Part shown: piece by piece, positions 19,331-31,255 of the stretch | Layout of the letters: each line of letters opens with the position of its first letter | Numbering within the stretch: the stretch's first letter is position 1 | NCBI GenBank assembly: GCA_900466575.1 | Contig: UBMP01000008.1 | Location: 124,001-188,000 of the forward strand | DNA from: Hyphomicrobiales bacterium | GTDB lineage: Bacteria > Pseudomonadota > Alphaproteobacteria > Rhizobiales > Rhizobiaceae | Length of the DNA: 64,000 bases | Direction of reading: 5' to 3' | Position numbers and translations under genes: made by a program | Notes under the pieces: model-generated | What the model was told of the DNA's origin: nothing | Databases searched by the model: none | Seen by the model: the letters and a program-made list of their open reading frames with translations, nothing else

Positions 19331-20500
19331 ATGAAGGCTCTGACCTGGCACGGCCAGCACGATATCCGGTGCGAAAGCGTTCCCGATCCCACCATCGAAG
19401 ACGGCCGCGATGCGATCATCAAGGTGACCGCCTGTGCAATCTGCGGTTCCGATCTGCACATCTACCAGGGCTCCATTCCCGAGATGGAAAGCGGCGACGT
19501 CATTGGTCATGAGGCCATGGGCGAAGTGGTCGAGGTCGGGCGCGACAACAAGGCGCTCAAGGTGGGTGACCGGGTGGTTGTCCCCTTCACCATCTCCTGC
19601 GGTGAATGTTTCTTTTGCCAGCGCGGCTTCTATTCCGGCTGCGAACGCAGCAATCCCGATTCGGCGAAGGTCAGCAAACTGTGGGGCAATTCGCCCGCCG
19701 GGCTTTTCGGCTACTCGCATCTGCTTGGCGGCTATCGCGGCGGACAGGCCGAATATCTACGGGTGCCTTTCGCCGATATCGGGCCCATCAAGGTACCCGA
19801 CGGGTTGACGGACGAACAGGCGCTGTTCCTCTCGGACATCTTTCCCACCGGCTATATGGCAGCGGAGTTCTGCAACATCCAGCCGGGCGATACGATCGCG
19901 ATCTGGGGCTGTGGGCCGGTCGGCCAGATGGCGATTCGCTCGGCCTTTCTTCTGGGTGCAGAGCGTGTCCTCGCGATCGACACCGTACCTGAACGGCTGG
20001 CACTGGCGCGAGCTGCTGGCGCGTTCACGCTCGATTACCTCGAAGAGGACGTTTACGACCGGATCATGGACCTGACACGCGGTCGCGGTGCAGATGCCTG
20101 CATCGACGCCGTCGGTACAGAGGCCGATCCGCAGGCGAGTTGGGATTCGCGCTGGGATCGAATCAAGGTCGCGACCTTCATGGGAACGGACCGCCCGCAT
20201 GTTCTGCGTCAGGCGATCCATTGCTGCCGAAATTTTGGGACGGTCTCCATCGTCGGTGTCTATGGCGGTTTTCTGGACAAGATCCCCATGGGCTCGGCCA
20301 TCAATCGCGGCCTGACCTTCCGGATGGCGCAGACGCCAGTGCAGCGATACCTGCCCGAACTCATGCGCCGAATCGAAAACGGCGACATCGACCCCTCTTT
20401 CGTCATCACGCATCGCGCCAGCCTCGAAGAGGGACCCGCGCTTTACGAGACGTTTCGCGAGAAGAAGGACGGCTGCATCAAGGTCGTGCTGAAACCCTGA
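19331..20500 (+). CDS. Zinc-dependent alcohol/formaldehyde dehydrogenase-like protein
   Basis: A 389-residue medium-chain dehydrogenase. The catalytic-zinc region is visible in [13 protein letters not shown] and [12 protein letters not shown]. The structural-zinc lobe [15 protein letters not shown] has the four expected cysteines. The coenzyme-binding strand is [12 protein letters not shown]. The length and C-terminal half ([20 protein letters not shown]) resemble the formaldehyde-dehydrogenase-like branch often found beside short-chain dehydrogenases. Substrate cannot be read from sequence. The start [11 protein letters not shown] is preceded by GAGGAGG-like purines (GAGGAGGCGAAG). The next gene starts 11 bases downstream. 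Confidence 0.9.
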   Translation: MKALTWHGQHDIRCESVPDPTIEDGRDAIIKVTACAICGSDLHIYQGSIPEMESGDVIGHEAMGEVVEVGRDNKALKVGDRVVVPFTISCGECFFCQRGFYSGCERSNPDSAKVSKLWGNSPAGLFGYSHLLGGYRGGQAEYLRVPFADIGPIKVPDGLTDEQALFLSDIFPTGYMAAEFCNIQPGDTIAIWGCGPVGQMAIRSAFLLGAERVLAIDTVPERLALARAAGAFTLDYLEEDVYDRIMDLTRGRGADACIDAVGTEADPQASWDSRWDRIKVATFMGTDRPHVLRQAIHCCRNFGTVSIVGVYGGFLDKIPMGSAINRGLTFRMAQTPVQRYLPELMRRIENGDIDPSFVITHRASLEEGPALYETFREKKDGCIKVVLKP

Positions 20501-20511
20501 AGGAGATTTCC

Positions 20512-21309
20512 ATGACCGAAACTTCGCCAAAAGGACTGGCCGTCGTCACAGGTGCCTCGAGCGGGATCGGACTTGAACTGGCGCGTTGTGCTGCGATGGC
20601 AGGTTACGATCTGGTCATAGCGGCCGATGGGCCCGATATCGACGCTGCAGCGGAAGAGCTGAAACGCAACGCGGTCGAGGTCTGGCCGTATCAGCTGGAC
20701 TTAAGTACGCAGGCTGGGGTACGCGACTTCGTCGAAGCGGTTGAGTCCATGGGACGCCCGATCGATCTCTTGATGGCCAATGTCGGGCGCGGACTGGGCC
20801 ACGGGTTCCTCGACCAGGATCCGGACGAGGCTCAGACGGTGGTCGACACGAATATCAGCGGCACGCTCCTTCTGGTCCATCGTCTTGGCAACGCGATGCG
20901 GGAGCGCGGGAGGGGTCGGATCCTGTTCACAGGGTCGATCGCCGGCTTCATCCCGGGAGCCTATCAGGCGGTCTATAACGGCTCCAAGGCGTTCATCAAT
21001 TCGTTCTCGCATGCACTGCGGGAAGAGTTGAAAGAGACGGGAATCACCGTTACTTGTCTCATGCCCGGCCCGACGGACACAGACTTCTTCGAACGCGCCG
21101 GTCTCCTGGATACATCCATAGGCCAAGGTTCCAAGGACGATCCGGCTGACGTTGCCCGCATCGGCTTCGACGCCATGATGGATAGTGAGGGTGATGTCGT
21201 GGCAGGGTGGAAGAACAAGATGACCTCTGCCGTAGCCAATATAACGCCGGCGGAAATGCTGGCCAAGCAGCATGCCGACATGACCCGGCCAGGCTCGGCC
21301 GACGACTGA
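20512..21309 (+). CDS. Short-chain dehydrogenase/reductase (SDR)
   Basis: A 265-residue classical SDR. The NAD(P)-binding TGASSGIG motif is at residues 14-21, the catalytic serine lies in FTGSIAGF and the YxxxK pair in YNGSK. It has an AAD sequence after the second strand where an arginine or basic residue would favour NADPH, so cofactor preference is uncertain. It lies 11 bases after the zinc dehydrogenase, with AAGGAG upstream of its ATG, so the two probably form an operon and act on related substrates. The 372-codon longer frame upstream is a shadow of the dehydrogenase gene. Confidence 0.92.
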   Translation: MTETSPKGLAVVTGASSGIGLELARCAAMAGYDLVIAADGPDIDAAAEELKRNAVEVWPYQLDLSTQAGVRDFVEAVESMGRPIDLLMANVGRGLGHGFLDQDPDEAQTVVDTNISGTLLLVHRLGNAMRERGRGRILFTGSIAGFIPGAYQAVYNGSKAFINSFSHALREELKETGITVTCLMPGPTDTDFFERAGLLDTSIGQGSKDDPADVARIGFDAMMDSEGDVVAGWKNKMTSAVANITPAEMLAKQHADMTRPGSADD

Positions 21310-21324
21310 AGGGCTGAATAAAAA

Positions 21325-21351
21325 AACCCGGCGCGACAGACGCACCGGGTT
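21325..21351 (-). terminator. Intrinsic terminator of hupB
   Basis: An 11-bp stem (AACCCGGTGCG with CGCGCCGGGTT on the minus strand, one T:G pair) with a 5-base loop, followed by a run of T residues on the minus strand. It lies between the convergent SDR gene and hupB and may also slow plus-strand transcription. Confidence 0.92.
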
Positions 21352-21413
21352 CTTAAGTCTTTACTTGCCTGCTCCTGTCAGAAACTGACGGCCAGCACGC
21401 AGAACAGCCGTTC

Positions 21414-21686
21414 TCAGTTGACGGCGTCCTTGAGGCCCTTGCCGGCCGAGAACTTCGGCACGTTGCGAGCCGGGATGGCAACTTCAGCACCCGTGGACGG
21501 ATTACGACCGGTGGAAGCTTCGCGGCGCGAGACCGAGAAGTTGCCAAAGCCAACGAGACGGACGTCGCCGCCGTTCTTCAGTTCGCCCTGGATTGCTTCG
21601 AACACAGCGTCAACAGCCGATGCAGCGTCGGACTTCGACAGGCCAGCCTTTTCCGCAACTGCGGATACGAGCTCGTTCTTATTCAT
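21414..21686 (-). CDS. hupB: DNA-binding protein HU
   Basis: A 90-residue nucleoid-associated protein that bends DNA as a dimer. It starts MNKNELVSAVAEKAGLSKSD and contains the arm motif GRNPSTGAEVAIPARNVPKFSAGKGLK (partial: TGAEVAIPARNVPKFSAGK), with the proline that intercalates at DNA kinks. Length is exactly that of the family. It lies downstream of lon but is separated from it by the lon terminator, so it should have its own promoter in the 206-base gap, as seen in other alphaproteobacteria. Confidence 0.97.
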   Translation of the reverse strand: MNKNELVSAVAEKAGLSKSDAASAVDAVFEAIQGELKNGGDVRLVGFGNFSVSRREASTGRNPSTGAEVAIPARNVPKFSAGKGLKDAVN

Positions 21687-21824
21687 GTTTCCACCCCTTT
21701 CTTACTGGTATGAAACGATTCGATTGGTCATCGCGGGCAGAATACGCAGGAGCGCGTCCGCCGCAACCGAAAATGCGGCCAATCCCTTGTTTTGCAGGGC
21801 TTTGAGCGCTCTTTTCGTTAAAAA

Positions 21825-21846
21825 AGGCCGGCATTTCTGCCGGCCT
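21825..21846 (-). terminator. Intrinsic terminator of lon
   Basis: AGGCCGGCA (21825-21833) and TGCCGGCCT (21838-21846) form a perfect 9-bp stem with a 4-base loop. The plus-strand A run immediately left of it becomes the U tract on the minus strand. It lies about 45 bases after the lon stop. Confidence 0.92.
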
Positions 21847-21892
21847 CGCGTTCTTATCAGGTTCATTCCGGCGCAAATGAGGCCGGATCACG

Positions 21893-24310
21893 TCAATGCG
21901 CGACAGCTGCACCACTTTCTTCGGTCGAATCGGCGGGCACCACAGCAGCGGTTGCATCCGGCTCCCACGCGATCGGCTGGGGCTGGCGAACGAGCGCATG
22001 CTGCAGGACTTCACCCATGCGAGAAACCGGGATGATCTCCATCTCGTTCTTCACATTGTCCGGAATGTCCGCCAGATCCTTGGCGTTTTCTTCCGGGATC
22101 AGCACCTTCTTGATGCCGCCGCGGAGCGCCGCAAGCAGCTTCTCCTTCAGACCGCCGATCGGCAGAACCCGGCCGCGCAGGGTCACCTCGCCCGTCATCG
22201 CGACATCCTTCGAAATCGGGATGCCGGTCATGATGGAGACGATGGCCGTGGCCATGGCGATGCCTGCGGACGGACCGTCCTTCGGGGTTGCACCTTCCGG
22301 CACGTGAACGTGGATGTCCGCCTTGTCGAAACGCGGCGGCTCGATGCCGAAATCGATGGCGCGCGAGCGGACATAAGATGCCGCCGCCGAAATCGATTCC
22401 TTCATCACGTCCTTCAGGTTGCCGGTCACCGTCATGCGGCCCTTGCCACCCGGCATCATCACGCCTTCGATCGTCAGCAATTCGCCACCGACCTCCGTCC
22501 AGGCAAGACCCGTGACAACACCGACCTGATCTTCGCGTTCTGCTTCGCCGTGACGGAAGCGCGGAACACCGAGATAGTCGGACACGTTTTCAGGCGTGAC
22601 TTCGATCGAGGTGGCCTTACCCTTGAGGATCTCGGTCACGGCCTTGCGGGCGAGCTTCATCAGTTCGCGTTCCAGCGAGCGGACACCGGCTTCGCGCGTA
22701 TACTGGCGGATGACCGCCATCAGCGCGTCGTCGGAGACCGAGAACTCGGCAGGCTGCAGCGCATGGTCGCGGATCGCCTTCGGCAGAAGGTGGCGGCGGG
22801 CGATTTCCCGCTTCTCATCTTCCGTGTAGCCGGCGATCCGGATGATCTCCATGCGGTCCATCAGGGGCGCAGGGATATTCAGCGTGTTCGCCGTGGTGAT
22901 GAACATCACGTCCGAAAGATCGTATTCGACTTCCAGATAGTGGTCCATGAAGGTTGCGTTCTGTTCCGGATCGAGCACTTCAAGAAGAGCCGACGACGGG
23001 TCGCCGCGGAAGTCCTGGCCCATCTTGTCGATTTCATCGAGCAGGAAGAGCGGGTTGGCCTTCTTCGCCTTCTTCAGCGACTGGATGACCTTGCCGGGCA
23101 TCGAGCCGATATAGGTGCGGCGGTGACCGCGAATCTCAGCCTCGTCGCGCACGCCGCCAAGTGCCATGCGGACATATTCACGTCCCGTGGCCTTCGCGAT
23201 CGAGCGGGCGAGCGAGGTCTTGCCGACACCGGGCGGGCCGACGAGGCAAAGGATCGGTCCCTTGATCTTCTTTGCGCGGGCCTGAACGGCCAGATATTCG
23301 ACGATGCGTTCCTTGACCTTGTCGAGGCCGAAGTGATCTGCAGCGAGCACGTCCTCGGCATAGTTGAGGTCGGTCTTGATCTTGGAGCGCTTGCCCCAGG
23401 GCAGACCGGTCAGCCAGTCGAGATAGTTCCGCACGACGGTGGCTTCGGCAGACATCGGGCTCATCTGACGCAGCTTCTTCAGCTCGGCATCCGCCTTTTC
23501 GCGGGCCTCCTTGGAAAGCTTCGTCTTCTTGATGCGCTCCTCCAGTTCGGCCATCTCGTCACGGCCGTCTTCGCCGTCGCCGAGTTCCTTCTGGATCGCC
23601 TTCATCTGTTCGTTGAGGTAGTACTCGCGCTGGGTCTTCTCCATCTGGCGCTTGACGCGCGACCGGATGCGCTTCTCGACCTGGAGGACGGAGATTTCGC
23701 CTTCCATGAAGCCGAGCGCCTTTTCCAGACGCGTCTTGACGCTCACCGTTTCGAGCATTTCCTGCTTCTCGGTGATCTTGATGGAGAGATGAGAGGCAAC
23801 GGTGTCAGCGAGCTTCGAATAGTCCTCGATCTGGCTGGCAGCGCCGACCACTTCCGGGGAAATCTTCTTGTTCAGCTTCACGTAGTTCTCGAACTCGGAC
23901 ACGACCGAACGCGACAGGGCCTCGATCTCGACGGCATCCTCTGCCGGCTCCGAGAGTACATGGGCCATCGCTTCGTAGAATTCGTCGCGTTCCGTGTAAC
24001 CGTCGATCTCCGCACGCGCGCGACCTTCGACGAGAACCTTGACGGTGCCGTCGGGCAGCTTCAGCAGCTGGAGAACATTGGCGACCGTACCAACGGTATA
24101 GATCGCGGAGGGATTCGGGTCGTCGTCGCTCGCATTGATCTGGGTTACCAGCATGATCTGGCGATCAGAGCCCATCACCTCTTCGAGAGCGCGAATGGAC
24201 TTTTCCCGGCCGACGAAGAGCGGCACGATCATGTGCGGAAAGACGACAATGTCACGCAGCGGCAATACCGGGTAGGCAATGCTGTCTGCAGGCAAGGTCT
24301 TCTTGGTCAT
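21893..24310 (-). CDS. lon: ATP-dependent protease La (Lon)
   Basis: An 805-residue AAA+ serine protease that degrades misfolded and regulatory proteins in the cytoplasm. The N-terminal substrate-binding domain starts [16 protein letters not shown]. Walker A is [13 protein letters not shown] (near residue 357). The catalytic Ser681 lies in [12 protein letters not shown] and the dyad lysine in [14 protein letters not shown]. The ATG giving [10 protein letters not shown] is preferred over a 24-codon longer frame. A heat-shock-like promoter match lies about 80 bases upstream. In Caulobacter and Sinorhizobium Lon controls cell-cycle or exopolysaccharide regulators; the target here is not visible. 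Confidence 0.98.
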   Translation of the reverse strand: MTKKTLPADSIAYPVLPLRDIVVFPHMIVPLFVGREKSIRALEEVMGSDRQIMLVTQINASDDDPNPSAIYTVGTVANVLQLLKLPDGTVKVLVEGRARAEIDGYTERDEFYEAMAHVLSEPAEDAVEIEALSRSVVSEFENYVKLNKKISPEVVGAASQIEDYSKLADTVASHLSIKITEKQEMLETVSVKTRLEKALGFMEGEISVLQVEKRIRSRVKRQMEKTQREYYLNEQMKAIQKELGDGEDGRDEMAELEERIKKTKLSKEAREKADAELKKLRQMSPMSAEATVVRNYLDWLTGLPWGKRSKIKTDLNYAEDVLAADHFGLDKVKERIVEYLAVQARAKKIKGPILCLVGPPGVGKTSLARSIAKATGREYVRMALGGVRDEAEIRGHRRTYIGSMPGKVIQSLKKAKKANPLFLLDEIDKMGQDFRGDPSSALLEVLDPEQNATFMDHYLEVEYDLSDVMFITTANTLNIPAPLMDRMEIIRIAGYTEDEKREIARRHLLPKAIRDHALQPAEFSVSDDALMAVIRQYTREAGVRSLERELMKLARKAVTEILKGKATSIEVTPENVSDYLGVPRFRHGEAEREDQVGVVTGLAWTEVGGELLTIEGVMMPGGKGRMTVTGNLKDVMKESISAAASYVRSRAIDFGIEPPRFDKADIHVHVPEGATPKDGPSAGIAMATAIVSIMTGIPISKDVAMTGEVTLRGRVLPIGGLKEKLLAALRGGIKKVLIPEENAKDLADIPDNVKNEMEIIPVSRMGEVLQHALVRQPQPIAWEPDATAAVVPADSTEESGAAVAH

Positions 24311-24392
24311 GTGAGTTCCTTTCCATCGGGTTCCCGTCTGGGCCACCCTCTGCATCGGGCGGGGAGCCCCGATGCTTCTCATTACCGCTCTC

Positions 24393-24422
24393 TAAGTGGA
24401 GTCTGACGGACGCCTTTTCAAG
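24393..24422 (-). promoter_or_regulatory. Candidate heat-shock (RpoH-type) promoter of lon
   Basis: On the minus strand CTTGAAA is followed after 14 bases by CTCCACTTA. The classical sigma-32 consensus is CTTGAAA and CCCCATNTA, so the -35 is perfect and the -10 matches at six of eight specified positions. A start about 76 bases before the lon ATG would follow. Lon is a heat-shock protein in many bacteria, which supports the call, but no experiment is implied. Confidence 0.5.
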
Positions 24423-24629
24423 ACGATCGACGTCTCTCCACCCTGTTTCCCGTCTCGAGAACAAAGCTTGCCGCGTTGTGCTGTTGCGAGGCTTGCCGGC
24501 TCAGAATTGGGTCCCGCGATACGCTGTATTCCACTGCGGATTCGACCCTTACTATCGCGGTACTCTATCTACTACGCAACTTAAAAAGGGCCGGATTACG
24601 ACGATTTAACAACGTTTAACCCATGAAAA

Positions 24630-24654
24630 AAGCCCGGGACAGAGCCCCGAGCTT
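24630..24654 (-). terminator. Intrinsic terminator of clpX
   Basis: On the minus strand AAGCTCGGG pairs with CCCGGGCTT (9 bp, one T:G) around a 7-base loop and runs straight into six T residues. It lies about 28 bases after the clpX stop. Confidence 0.9.
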
Positions 24655-24681
24655 TCGAGTGCATGCGATCTATTGCAGCAA

Positions 24682-25959
24682 TTACGCCGATACGTTGGCC
24701 TTTTCTTCGCTGCGCTCCGAATAGATGTAGAGCGGGCGAGCCTTGCCCTCGACGACGTCGTCGGAGATCACGACTTCGCGAACACCCTCCAGCGCCGGAA
24801 GCTCGAACATCGTGTCGAGCAGGATCTTTTCCATGATCGAGCGCAGACCACGTGCACCGGTCTTGCGGACGATGGCCCGCTTGGCGATGGCGCGCAGCGC
24901 ATCTTCGTGGAAGGTCAGTTCGACATCTTCCATTTCGAACAGGCGTTGATACTGCTTGATCAGAGCGTTCTTCGGCTCCGACAGGATCTGGATCAGTGCG
25001 TCTTCATCCAGGTCTTCGAGCGTTGCCAGGACCGGCAGACGACCGATGAATTCCGGGATGAGGCCGAACTTCACGAGATCTTCCGGCTCCAGTTCGCGCA
25101 GGACTTCGCCGACGCGGCGATCTTCCGGTGACTTGACGCTCGCGGCAAAACCGATCGAGGTCTTTTCGCCACGGGCCGAGATCAGCTTGTCGAGGCCTGC
25201 GAAGGCACCGCCGCAGATGAACAGGATGTTCGTCGTGTCGACCTGCAGGAATTCCTGCTGCGGATGCTTGCGGCCACCCTGCGGCGGAACGGAAGCAACC
25301 GTGCCTTCCATGATCTTCAGAAGCGCCTGCTGAACGCCCTCGCCCGACACGTCACGCGTGATGGACGGGTTGTCCGACTTGCGGGAAATCTTGTCGACTT
25401 CGTCGATATAGACGATGCCGCGCTGGGCGCGTTCGACATTGTAATCCGCAGCCTGAAGCAGCTTCAGGATGATGTTCTCGACGTCTTCACCCACATAGCC
25501 GGCTTCCGTCAGCGTCGTGGCGTCAGCCATGGTGAACGGAACGTCGATGATGCGTGCCAGCGTCTGTGCAAGATAGGTCTTGCCGCAGCCGGTGGGGCCG
25601 ACGAGCAGGATGTTGGACTTCGCCAGTTCGACATCGCCGTTCTTCGAGGCATGCGCGAGACGCTTGTAGTGGTTGTGAACAGCCACCGACAGGATGCGCT
25701 TGGCCTGCTGCTGGCCGATGACGTATTCGTCCAGGACCTTGATGATTTCTTGCGGGGTCGGCACGCCGTCGCGCGACTTGACCATGGATGTCTTGTTCTC
25801 TTCACGGATGATGTCCATGCAGAGTTCGACGCATTCGTCGCAGATGAAGACCGTCGGTCCGGCGATCAGCTTGCGCACTTCATGCTGGCTCTTGCCGCAG
25901 AAAGAGCAATAAAGGGTATTCTTCGAGTCGCCGCCGCTGCTACCGCTGACCTTGCTCAT
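24682..25959 (-). CDS. clpX: ATP-dependent Clp protease ATP-binding subunit ClpX
   Basis: A 425-residue AAA+ unfoldase that feeds substrates to ClpP. The N-terminal zinc-binding domain has [11 protein letters not shown] and CDECVELC. Walker A is [16 protein letters not shown], Walker B lies in [11 protein letters not shown], and the ClpP-contacting IGF loop is present within KTSIGFAA. Length is standard. It lies 278 bases downstream of clpP; I found no terminator with a U tract in that gap, so read-through from clpP plus a separate promoter are both possible. Confidence 0.98.
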   Translation of the reverse strand: MSKVSGSSGGDSKNTLYCSFCGKSQHEVRKLIAGPTVFICDECVELCMDIIREENKTSMVKSRDGVPTPQEIIKVLDEYVIGQQQAKRILSVAVHNHYKRLAHASKNGDVELAKSNILLVGPTGCGKTYLAQTLARIIDVPFTMADATTLTEAGYVGEDVENIILKLLQAADYNVERAQRGIVYIDEVDKISRKSDNPSITRDVSGEGVQQALLKIMEGTVASVPPQGGRKHPQQEFLQVDTTNILFICGGAFAGLDKLISARGEKTSIGFAASVKSPEDRRVGEVLRELEPEDLVKFGLIPEFIGRLPVLATLEDLDEDALIQILSEPKNALIKQYQRLFEMEDVELTFHEDALRAIAKRAIVRKTGARGLRSIMEKILLDTMFELPALEGVREVVISDDVVEGKARPLYIYSERSEEKANVSA

Positions 25960-26237
25960 GTCACTTTCCTTCCAAGCATACCGGCGTTACCCGCTCAGGG
26001 AATACACGGAACTTTATCCACCCTTTGGATCTGCGCCTCGTGTCGCATCGGAAAGGGTTTTCGGGGGTACTCGCTGATCCGAACAAATCACTTTATCCGG
26101 CAGCTTGCAACGTTTCCCCCAGTCTCACTGAATGCTATGTCACAAAAATTCAACATAGCATTAATTCCATATCCTGCACTTTAGGCTGACGCCGGCCTTG
26201 ATCCTTGTCAAGAACGGCGCCGATCCACAGGCGCCAC

Positions 26238-26870
26238 TCAGGCGCCGGCAGGGCCTTCGATTTCTTCGCGCGACGTGAAGACCTGGTCGACAAGACCCCA
26301 GTTCTTTGCTTCCGTCGCATCCATGAAGTTGTCGCGGTCAAGCGCCGTTTCAACTTCCTCATAAGTACGGCCCGTGTGCTTCACGTAGATCTCGTTCAGG
26401 CGACGCTTCATCTTCAAGATGTCACGAGCATGGCGCTCAATATCCGAAGCCTGCCCCTGGAAACCGCCCGAAGGCTGATGAACCATGATGCGGGCGTTCG
26501 GCATGGCAATGCGCATGTCCTTGTGGCCGGCGGCGAGAAGCAGCGAGCCCATCGATGCGGCCTGACCGATGCAGAGCGTCGAGACAGCCGGCTTGATGAA
26601 CTGCATCGTGTCGTAGATCGCCATGCCGGCGGTGACGACACCACCCGGTGAATTGATATAGAGCGCGATTTCCTTCTTCGGGTTCTCGGCTTCGAGGAAG
26701 AGGAGCTGCGCCGAAACGAGCGTCGCCATGTGGTCCTCGACCGGACCCGTCAGGAAGATGATGCGTTCCTTCAGAAGCCGCGAATAGATGTCATAGGACC
26801 GCTCGCCGCGATTGGTCTGTTCGACGACCATCGGGATCAGTGCCATTGCGGTATCAACAGGATTGCTCAT
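26238..26870 (-). CDS. clpP: ATP-dependent Clp protease proteolytic subunit
   Basis: A 210-residue serine peptidase forming the ClpXP/ClpAP core. The catalytic triad is visible as Ser106 (GQAASMGS), His131 (IMVHQPSGG) and Asp180 (LDRDNFM). It has the normal handle region ([16 protein letters not shown]). Length is normal. GGCGCC arms flank and overlap the stop codon (26230-26246), forming a short hairpin without a T run. It is preceded by a heat-shock-like promoter match. Rhizobia often carry several clpP paralogues; this is the one clustered with clpX and lon. Confidence 0.98.
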   Translation of the reverse strand: MSNPVDTAMALIPMVVEQTNRGERSYDIYSRLLKERIIFLTGPVEDHMATLVSAQLLFLEAENPKKEIALYINSPGGVVTAGMAIYDTMQFIKPAVSTLCIGQAASMGSLLLAAGHKDMRIAMPNARIMVHQPSGGFQGQASDIERHARDILKMKRRLNEIYVKHTGRTYEEVETALDRDNFMDATEAKNWGLVDQVFTSREEIEGPAGA

Positions 26871-27280
26871 CTTCTACCTTCAAACGTTGGGTCCGGATTT
26901 CGCAGCTGATCCGGGAATCATCGAAATTTCTCACTCCCTACATAGAGTGTCCGGAGGGCGAACTTCAAGACGCACATGTAGAATGACGAATTTCATGGAC
27001 GCTTGCTCCTTAATACGGCGTTACGAAAGCAAACTGCCCACAGAGCAATTGAAACACGATAAAAACTTCGTGAAGTCGCTCCTCTCACCTGCAAACGGCA
27101 ACGATAACCCGACCATAAGGGATCGCTCTCCGGTATCGAAGCTGGAGCGGACCGCCAAATCTCTCGGGGAGTTCAATGCGTTGTCGGATGCGCCGCATAT
27201 AGGAACCGGCGCCGCCCACTTCCAGAGGGATGTGGGGACGCCGGAACGATTTCATAGATGATGTCGATCAAAGGTCGCGT
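26871..27280. other. Intergenic region between clpP and ald
   Basis: This 410-base gap carries the clpP leader and a promoter candidate (26939-26969), with ald converging from the other side only in the sense that its 3' end lies here. A plus-strand open frame covers much of it, but it starts inside clpP antisense and its composition is not like its neighbours. I see no RNA gene and no strong terminator for ald. Confidence 0.55.
26939..26969 (-). promoter_or_regulatory. Candidate heat-shock (RpoH-type) promoter of clpP
   Basis: On the minus strand CTTGAAG is followed after 15 bases by CTCTATGTA. It differs from the sigma-32 consensus at one base in the -35 and two in the -10. The predicted start is about 60 bases before the clpP ATG. 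A similar element precedes lon in this window. Confidence 0.5.
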
Positions 27281-28399
27281 TTATGCGGCCTTCAGCGCAT
27301 CGACGGGTGAGACCAGATCGAGGCTGAGGCTTTCGGCCACGGCCTTGTTGGTGATCTTGCCCCTGTGGACATTCAAGCCGTTGCGCAGATGCGGGTCTTC
27401 CGCAATCGCCTTCAGGCCCTTGTCCGCCAGCGCAAGACCGTGCACCAGGGTCGCATTGTTGAGGGCATGGGTCGACGTGTAAGGAACTGCACCCGGCATG
27501 TTGGCGACGCAGTAATGGACGACGCCGTCAACGACATAGGTTGGGTCGGAATGCGTCGTGGCATGCGACGTCTCGAAGCAACCACCCTGGTCAATGGCGA
27601 CGTCAACGATGACGGAACCGGGCTTCATCGAGGACAGCATGGCCTTGGTGACGAGCTTGGGAGCCGCTGCACCCGGGATCAGCACGGCGCCGATCACCAG
27701 ATCGGCGGAGAAGACCTCACGCTCCAGATTGTCGATCGAGGAATAGAGGGTGTGGATCGAGCCGTGGAAGATGTCGTCGAGCTGGCGCAGCCGCGGCAGC
27801 GAACGGTCCAGCACGGTCACATCCGCGCCGAGGCCAACCGCCATCTTCGCCGCATGGAGACCGACGACGCCACCGCCGATCACGACGACCTTGCCGGGGC
27901 GCACGCCGGGTACACCGCCAAGCAGCACCCCTCGCCCGCCATGTGCCTTCTGAAGCGCCGTTGCACCGGCCTGGATCGACAGGCGGCCAGCCACTTCGGA
28001 CATCGGGGCGAGAAGCGGCAATGCACCGGCAGCGTCCGTGACGGTCTCATAGGCGACGCCAGTCACGCCGGAGGCCAGGAGGCCCTTCGTCTGTTCCGGA
28101 TCGGGGGCAAGGTGGAGATAGGTATAGAGGATCTGGCCCTCGCGGAGCTGCGCCCATTCCGCCGGCTGCGGCTCCTTGACCTTCACGATCATGTCCGCCT
28201 TGGCGAAAATCTCGGCGGCCGTCGCGACAATCTTCGCACCCACCGCTTCATAAGCCGCGTCATCCGCGCCAATACCTGCGCCTGCGCCAGTCTCGATCAA
28301 CACCTGGTGACCATGCGCGACATATTCGCGTGCGGCACCGGGCGTGAGACCCACGCGATACTCGTGATTTTTGATTTCCTTCGGGCAACCGACGATCAT
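27281..28399 (-). CDS. ald: Alanine dehydrogenase
   Basis: A 372-residue NAD-dependent enzyme that interconverts L-alanine and pyruvate plus ammonia. It begins [20 protein letters not shown] with the pyruvate-binding arginine region. It contains [10 protein letters not shown] with the catalytic lysine area, LHLAPDP with the catalytic histidine, and the dinucleotide fold [16 protein letters not shown]. Length fits the family. It is divergent from an Lrp-family regulator across 161 bases containing a palindrome. In Rhizobium leguminosarum an AldR protein encoded beside aldA activates it; the same layout here suggests alanine-responsive control. Confidence 0.97.
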   Translation of the reverse strand: MIVGCPKEIKNHEYRVGLTPGAAREYVAHGHQVLIETGAGAGIGADDAAYEAVGAKIVATAAEIFAKADMIVKVKEPQPAEWAQLREGQILYTYLHLAPDPEQTKGLLASGVTGVAYETVTDAAGALPLLAPMSEVAGRLSIQAGATALQKAHGGRGVLLGGVPGVRPGKVVVIGGGVVGLHAAKMAVGLGADVTVLDRSLPRLRQLDDIFHGSIHTLYSSIDNLEREVFSADLVIGAVLIPGAAAPKLVTKAMLSSMKPGSVIVDVAIDQGGCFETSHATTHSDPTYVVDGVVHYCVANMPGAVPYTSTHALNNATLVHGLALADKGLKAIAEDPHLRNGLNVHRGKITNKAVAESLSLDLVSPVDALKAA

Positions 28400-28521
28400 T
28401 CTTGCGTTCCTCTCGACTTGTTATTCGCCCGCTGAACGCGGATCGATAATGCGCCGATTTAACGGGAAAGCACATCGAACGTCCTTGCAAATCCGCTTTG
28501 CCCCAAACACATTTTTCGAAT

Positions 28522-28538
28522 ATTATTGCGCCAATAAT
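28522..28538. promoter_or_regulatory. Palindrome between ald and aldR, putative AldR operator
   Basis: ATTATTGCGCCAATAAT is a perfect inverted repeat (7-bp arms, CGC centre) located 23 bases before the proposed aldR start. TTCGAA hexamers flank it on both sides at 28515-28520 and 28545-28550. Lrp/AsnC proteins bind such AT-rich dyads. The position suits autoregulation and control of ald, but this is inference. Confidence 0.5.
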
Positions 28539-28560
28539 TCATATTTCGAAGGAAATTGCG

Positions 28561-29022
28561 TTGTCTGAACTTGATACGATCGATACTGCGATTTTACGCG
28601 AACTGCAGAAGGACGGTCGGATGTCGAATGCCGACCTCGCCCAGCGCGTTGGACTATCGGCGTCGGCCTGCTCCCGCCGCCTCGATATCCTGGAAAAGTC
28701 GGGCGTCATATCCGGCTATCACGCACGCCTGTCGAACAAGGCGATCGGCTACAAGATGATGGTCATCGTCCACATCTCGCTGTCCGGCCAGTTTGCCAAG
28801 ACGCTCACCGAGTTCGAGGCTGCAGTGCGGCGCTGTCCCAATGTGGTCGTCTGCTATCTCATGTCCGGGGAATACGACTATATCCTGCGGGTTGCGGCAA
28901 AAGACCTTGAGGACTACGAACGCATCCATCGCGATTGGCTCTCCGCCCTGCCCCATGTCGTGAAGATCAATTCCTCCTTCGCTCTCCGGGAAATCATCGA
29001 CCGGCCGAATGCCGGCCTCTAG
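28561..29022 (+). CDS. aldR: Lrp/AsnC-family transcriptional regulator (AldR-like)
   Basis: A 153-residue regulator. An N-terminal helix-turn-helix (MSNADLAQRVGLSASACSRR) precedes a RAM ligand-binding domain (MVIVHISLSGQFAKTL; SGEYDYILRVAAKD). The proposed start is a TTG, giving LSELDTIDTAIL, with AAGGAAA 6-8 bases upstream. The open frame continues 21 codons further up but would cover the palindrome and AT-rich operator zone, so the TTG is favoured. It is divergent from ald and probably controls it in response to alanine. The specific name rests on context. Confidence 0.88.
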   Translation: MSELDTIDTAILRELQKDGRMSNADLAQRVGLSASACSRRLDILEKSGVISGYHARLSNKAIGYKMMVIVHISLSGQFAKTLTEFEAAVRRCPNVVVCYLMSGEYDYILRVAAKDLEDYERIHRDWLSALPHVVKINSSFALREIIDRPNAGL

Positions 29023-29170
29023 CCGGCTCATGTTTTTCCATCTGGTCAAACTTTCTGATTGCTGACATCGTTCTGTCGTCAATCCCGGCCAAGATGCCGC
29101 ACCGCTCTCAGGAGCGCCGCCCGAGGGGGGCAACCGGACCCCGCTCCCGCGCAATTACCGGAGAACTTCC

Positions 29171-31159
<1,989 letters not shown>

Positions 31160-31182
31160 TCGAGATCGAGACCACGAACAGG

Positions 31183-31208
31183 AAACGGCGCCTTCGGGCG
31201 CCGTTTTT
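31183..31208 (+). terminator. Intrinsic terminator of cpdB
   Basis: AAACGGCGCC (31183-31192) pairs perfectly with GGCGCCGTTT (31197-31206) around a TTCG tetraloop, followed by further T residues. It starts 23 bases after the stop codon and faces the convergent hlyU-like gene. Confidence 0.93.
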
Positions 31209-31255
31209 CGTTATGCAAACATGATTTGAAAAGACGTCACCGTAGGGTGATGCCC

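Larger units (their letters stand above)
24311..24681. other. Intergenic region between lon and clpX
   Basis: This 371-base gap holds the lon 5' leader, a candidate heat-shock promoter (24393-24422) and the clpX terminator (24630-24654). No further gene is apparent; the short frames here lack family similarity and plausible start signals. Confidence 0.6.

Noticed and set aside
21896-24406. An 836-codon plus-strand open frame opposite lon
   Set aside because: Antisense shadow of an unambiguous lon gene. The composition is dominated by Arg, His, Asp and Leu and there is no recognisable domain.
24606-24619. A CtrA-like double TTAA site between lon and clpX
   Set aside because: The two TTAA cores are six bases apart rather than seven, and the site lies just beyond the clpX terminator, far from the lon start, so a chance match is more likely.
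26178-26212. A sigma-70 promoter for clpX (CTTGACA with CCTAAAG)
   Set aside because: The -35-like element is good, but the only -10-like hexamer is 20-21 bases away, outside the normal spacing.
26812-27261. A 149-codon plus-strand frame in the clpP-ald gap
   Set aside because: It starts inside clpP antisense, has no clear ribosome binding site, overlaps the clpP promoter candidate and shows no family similarity. A shorter product from the ATG at 26983 cannot be fully excluded.
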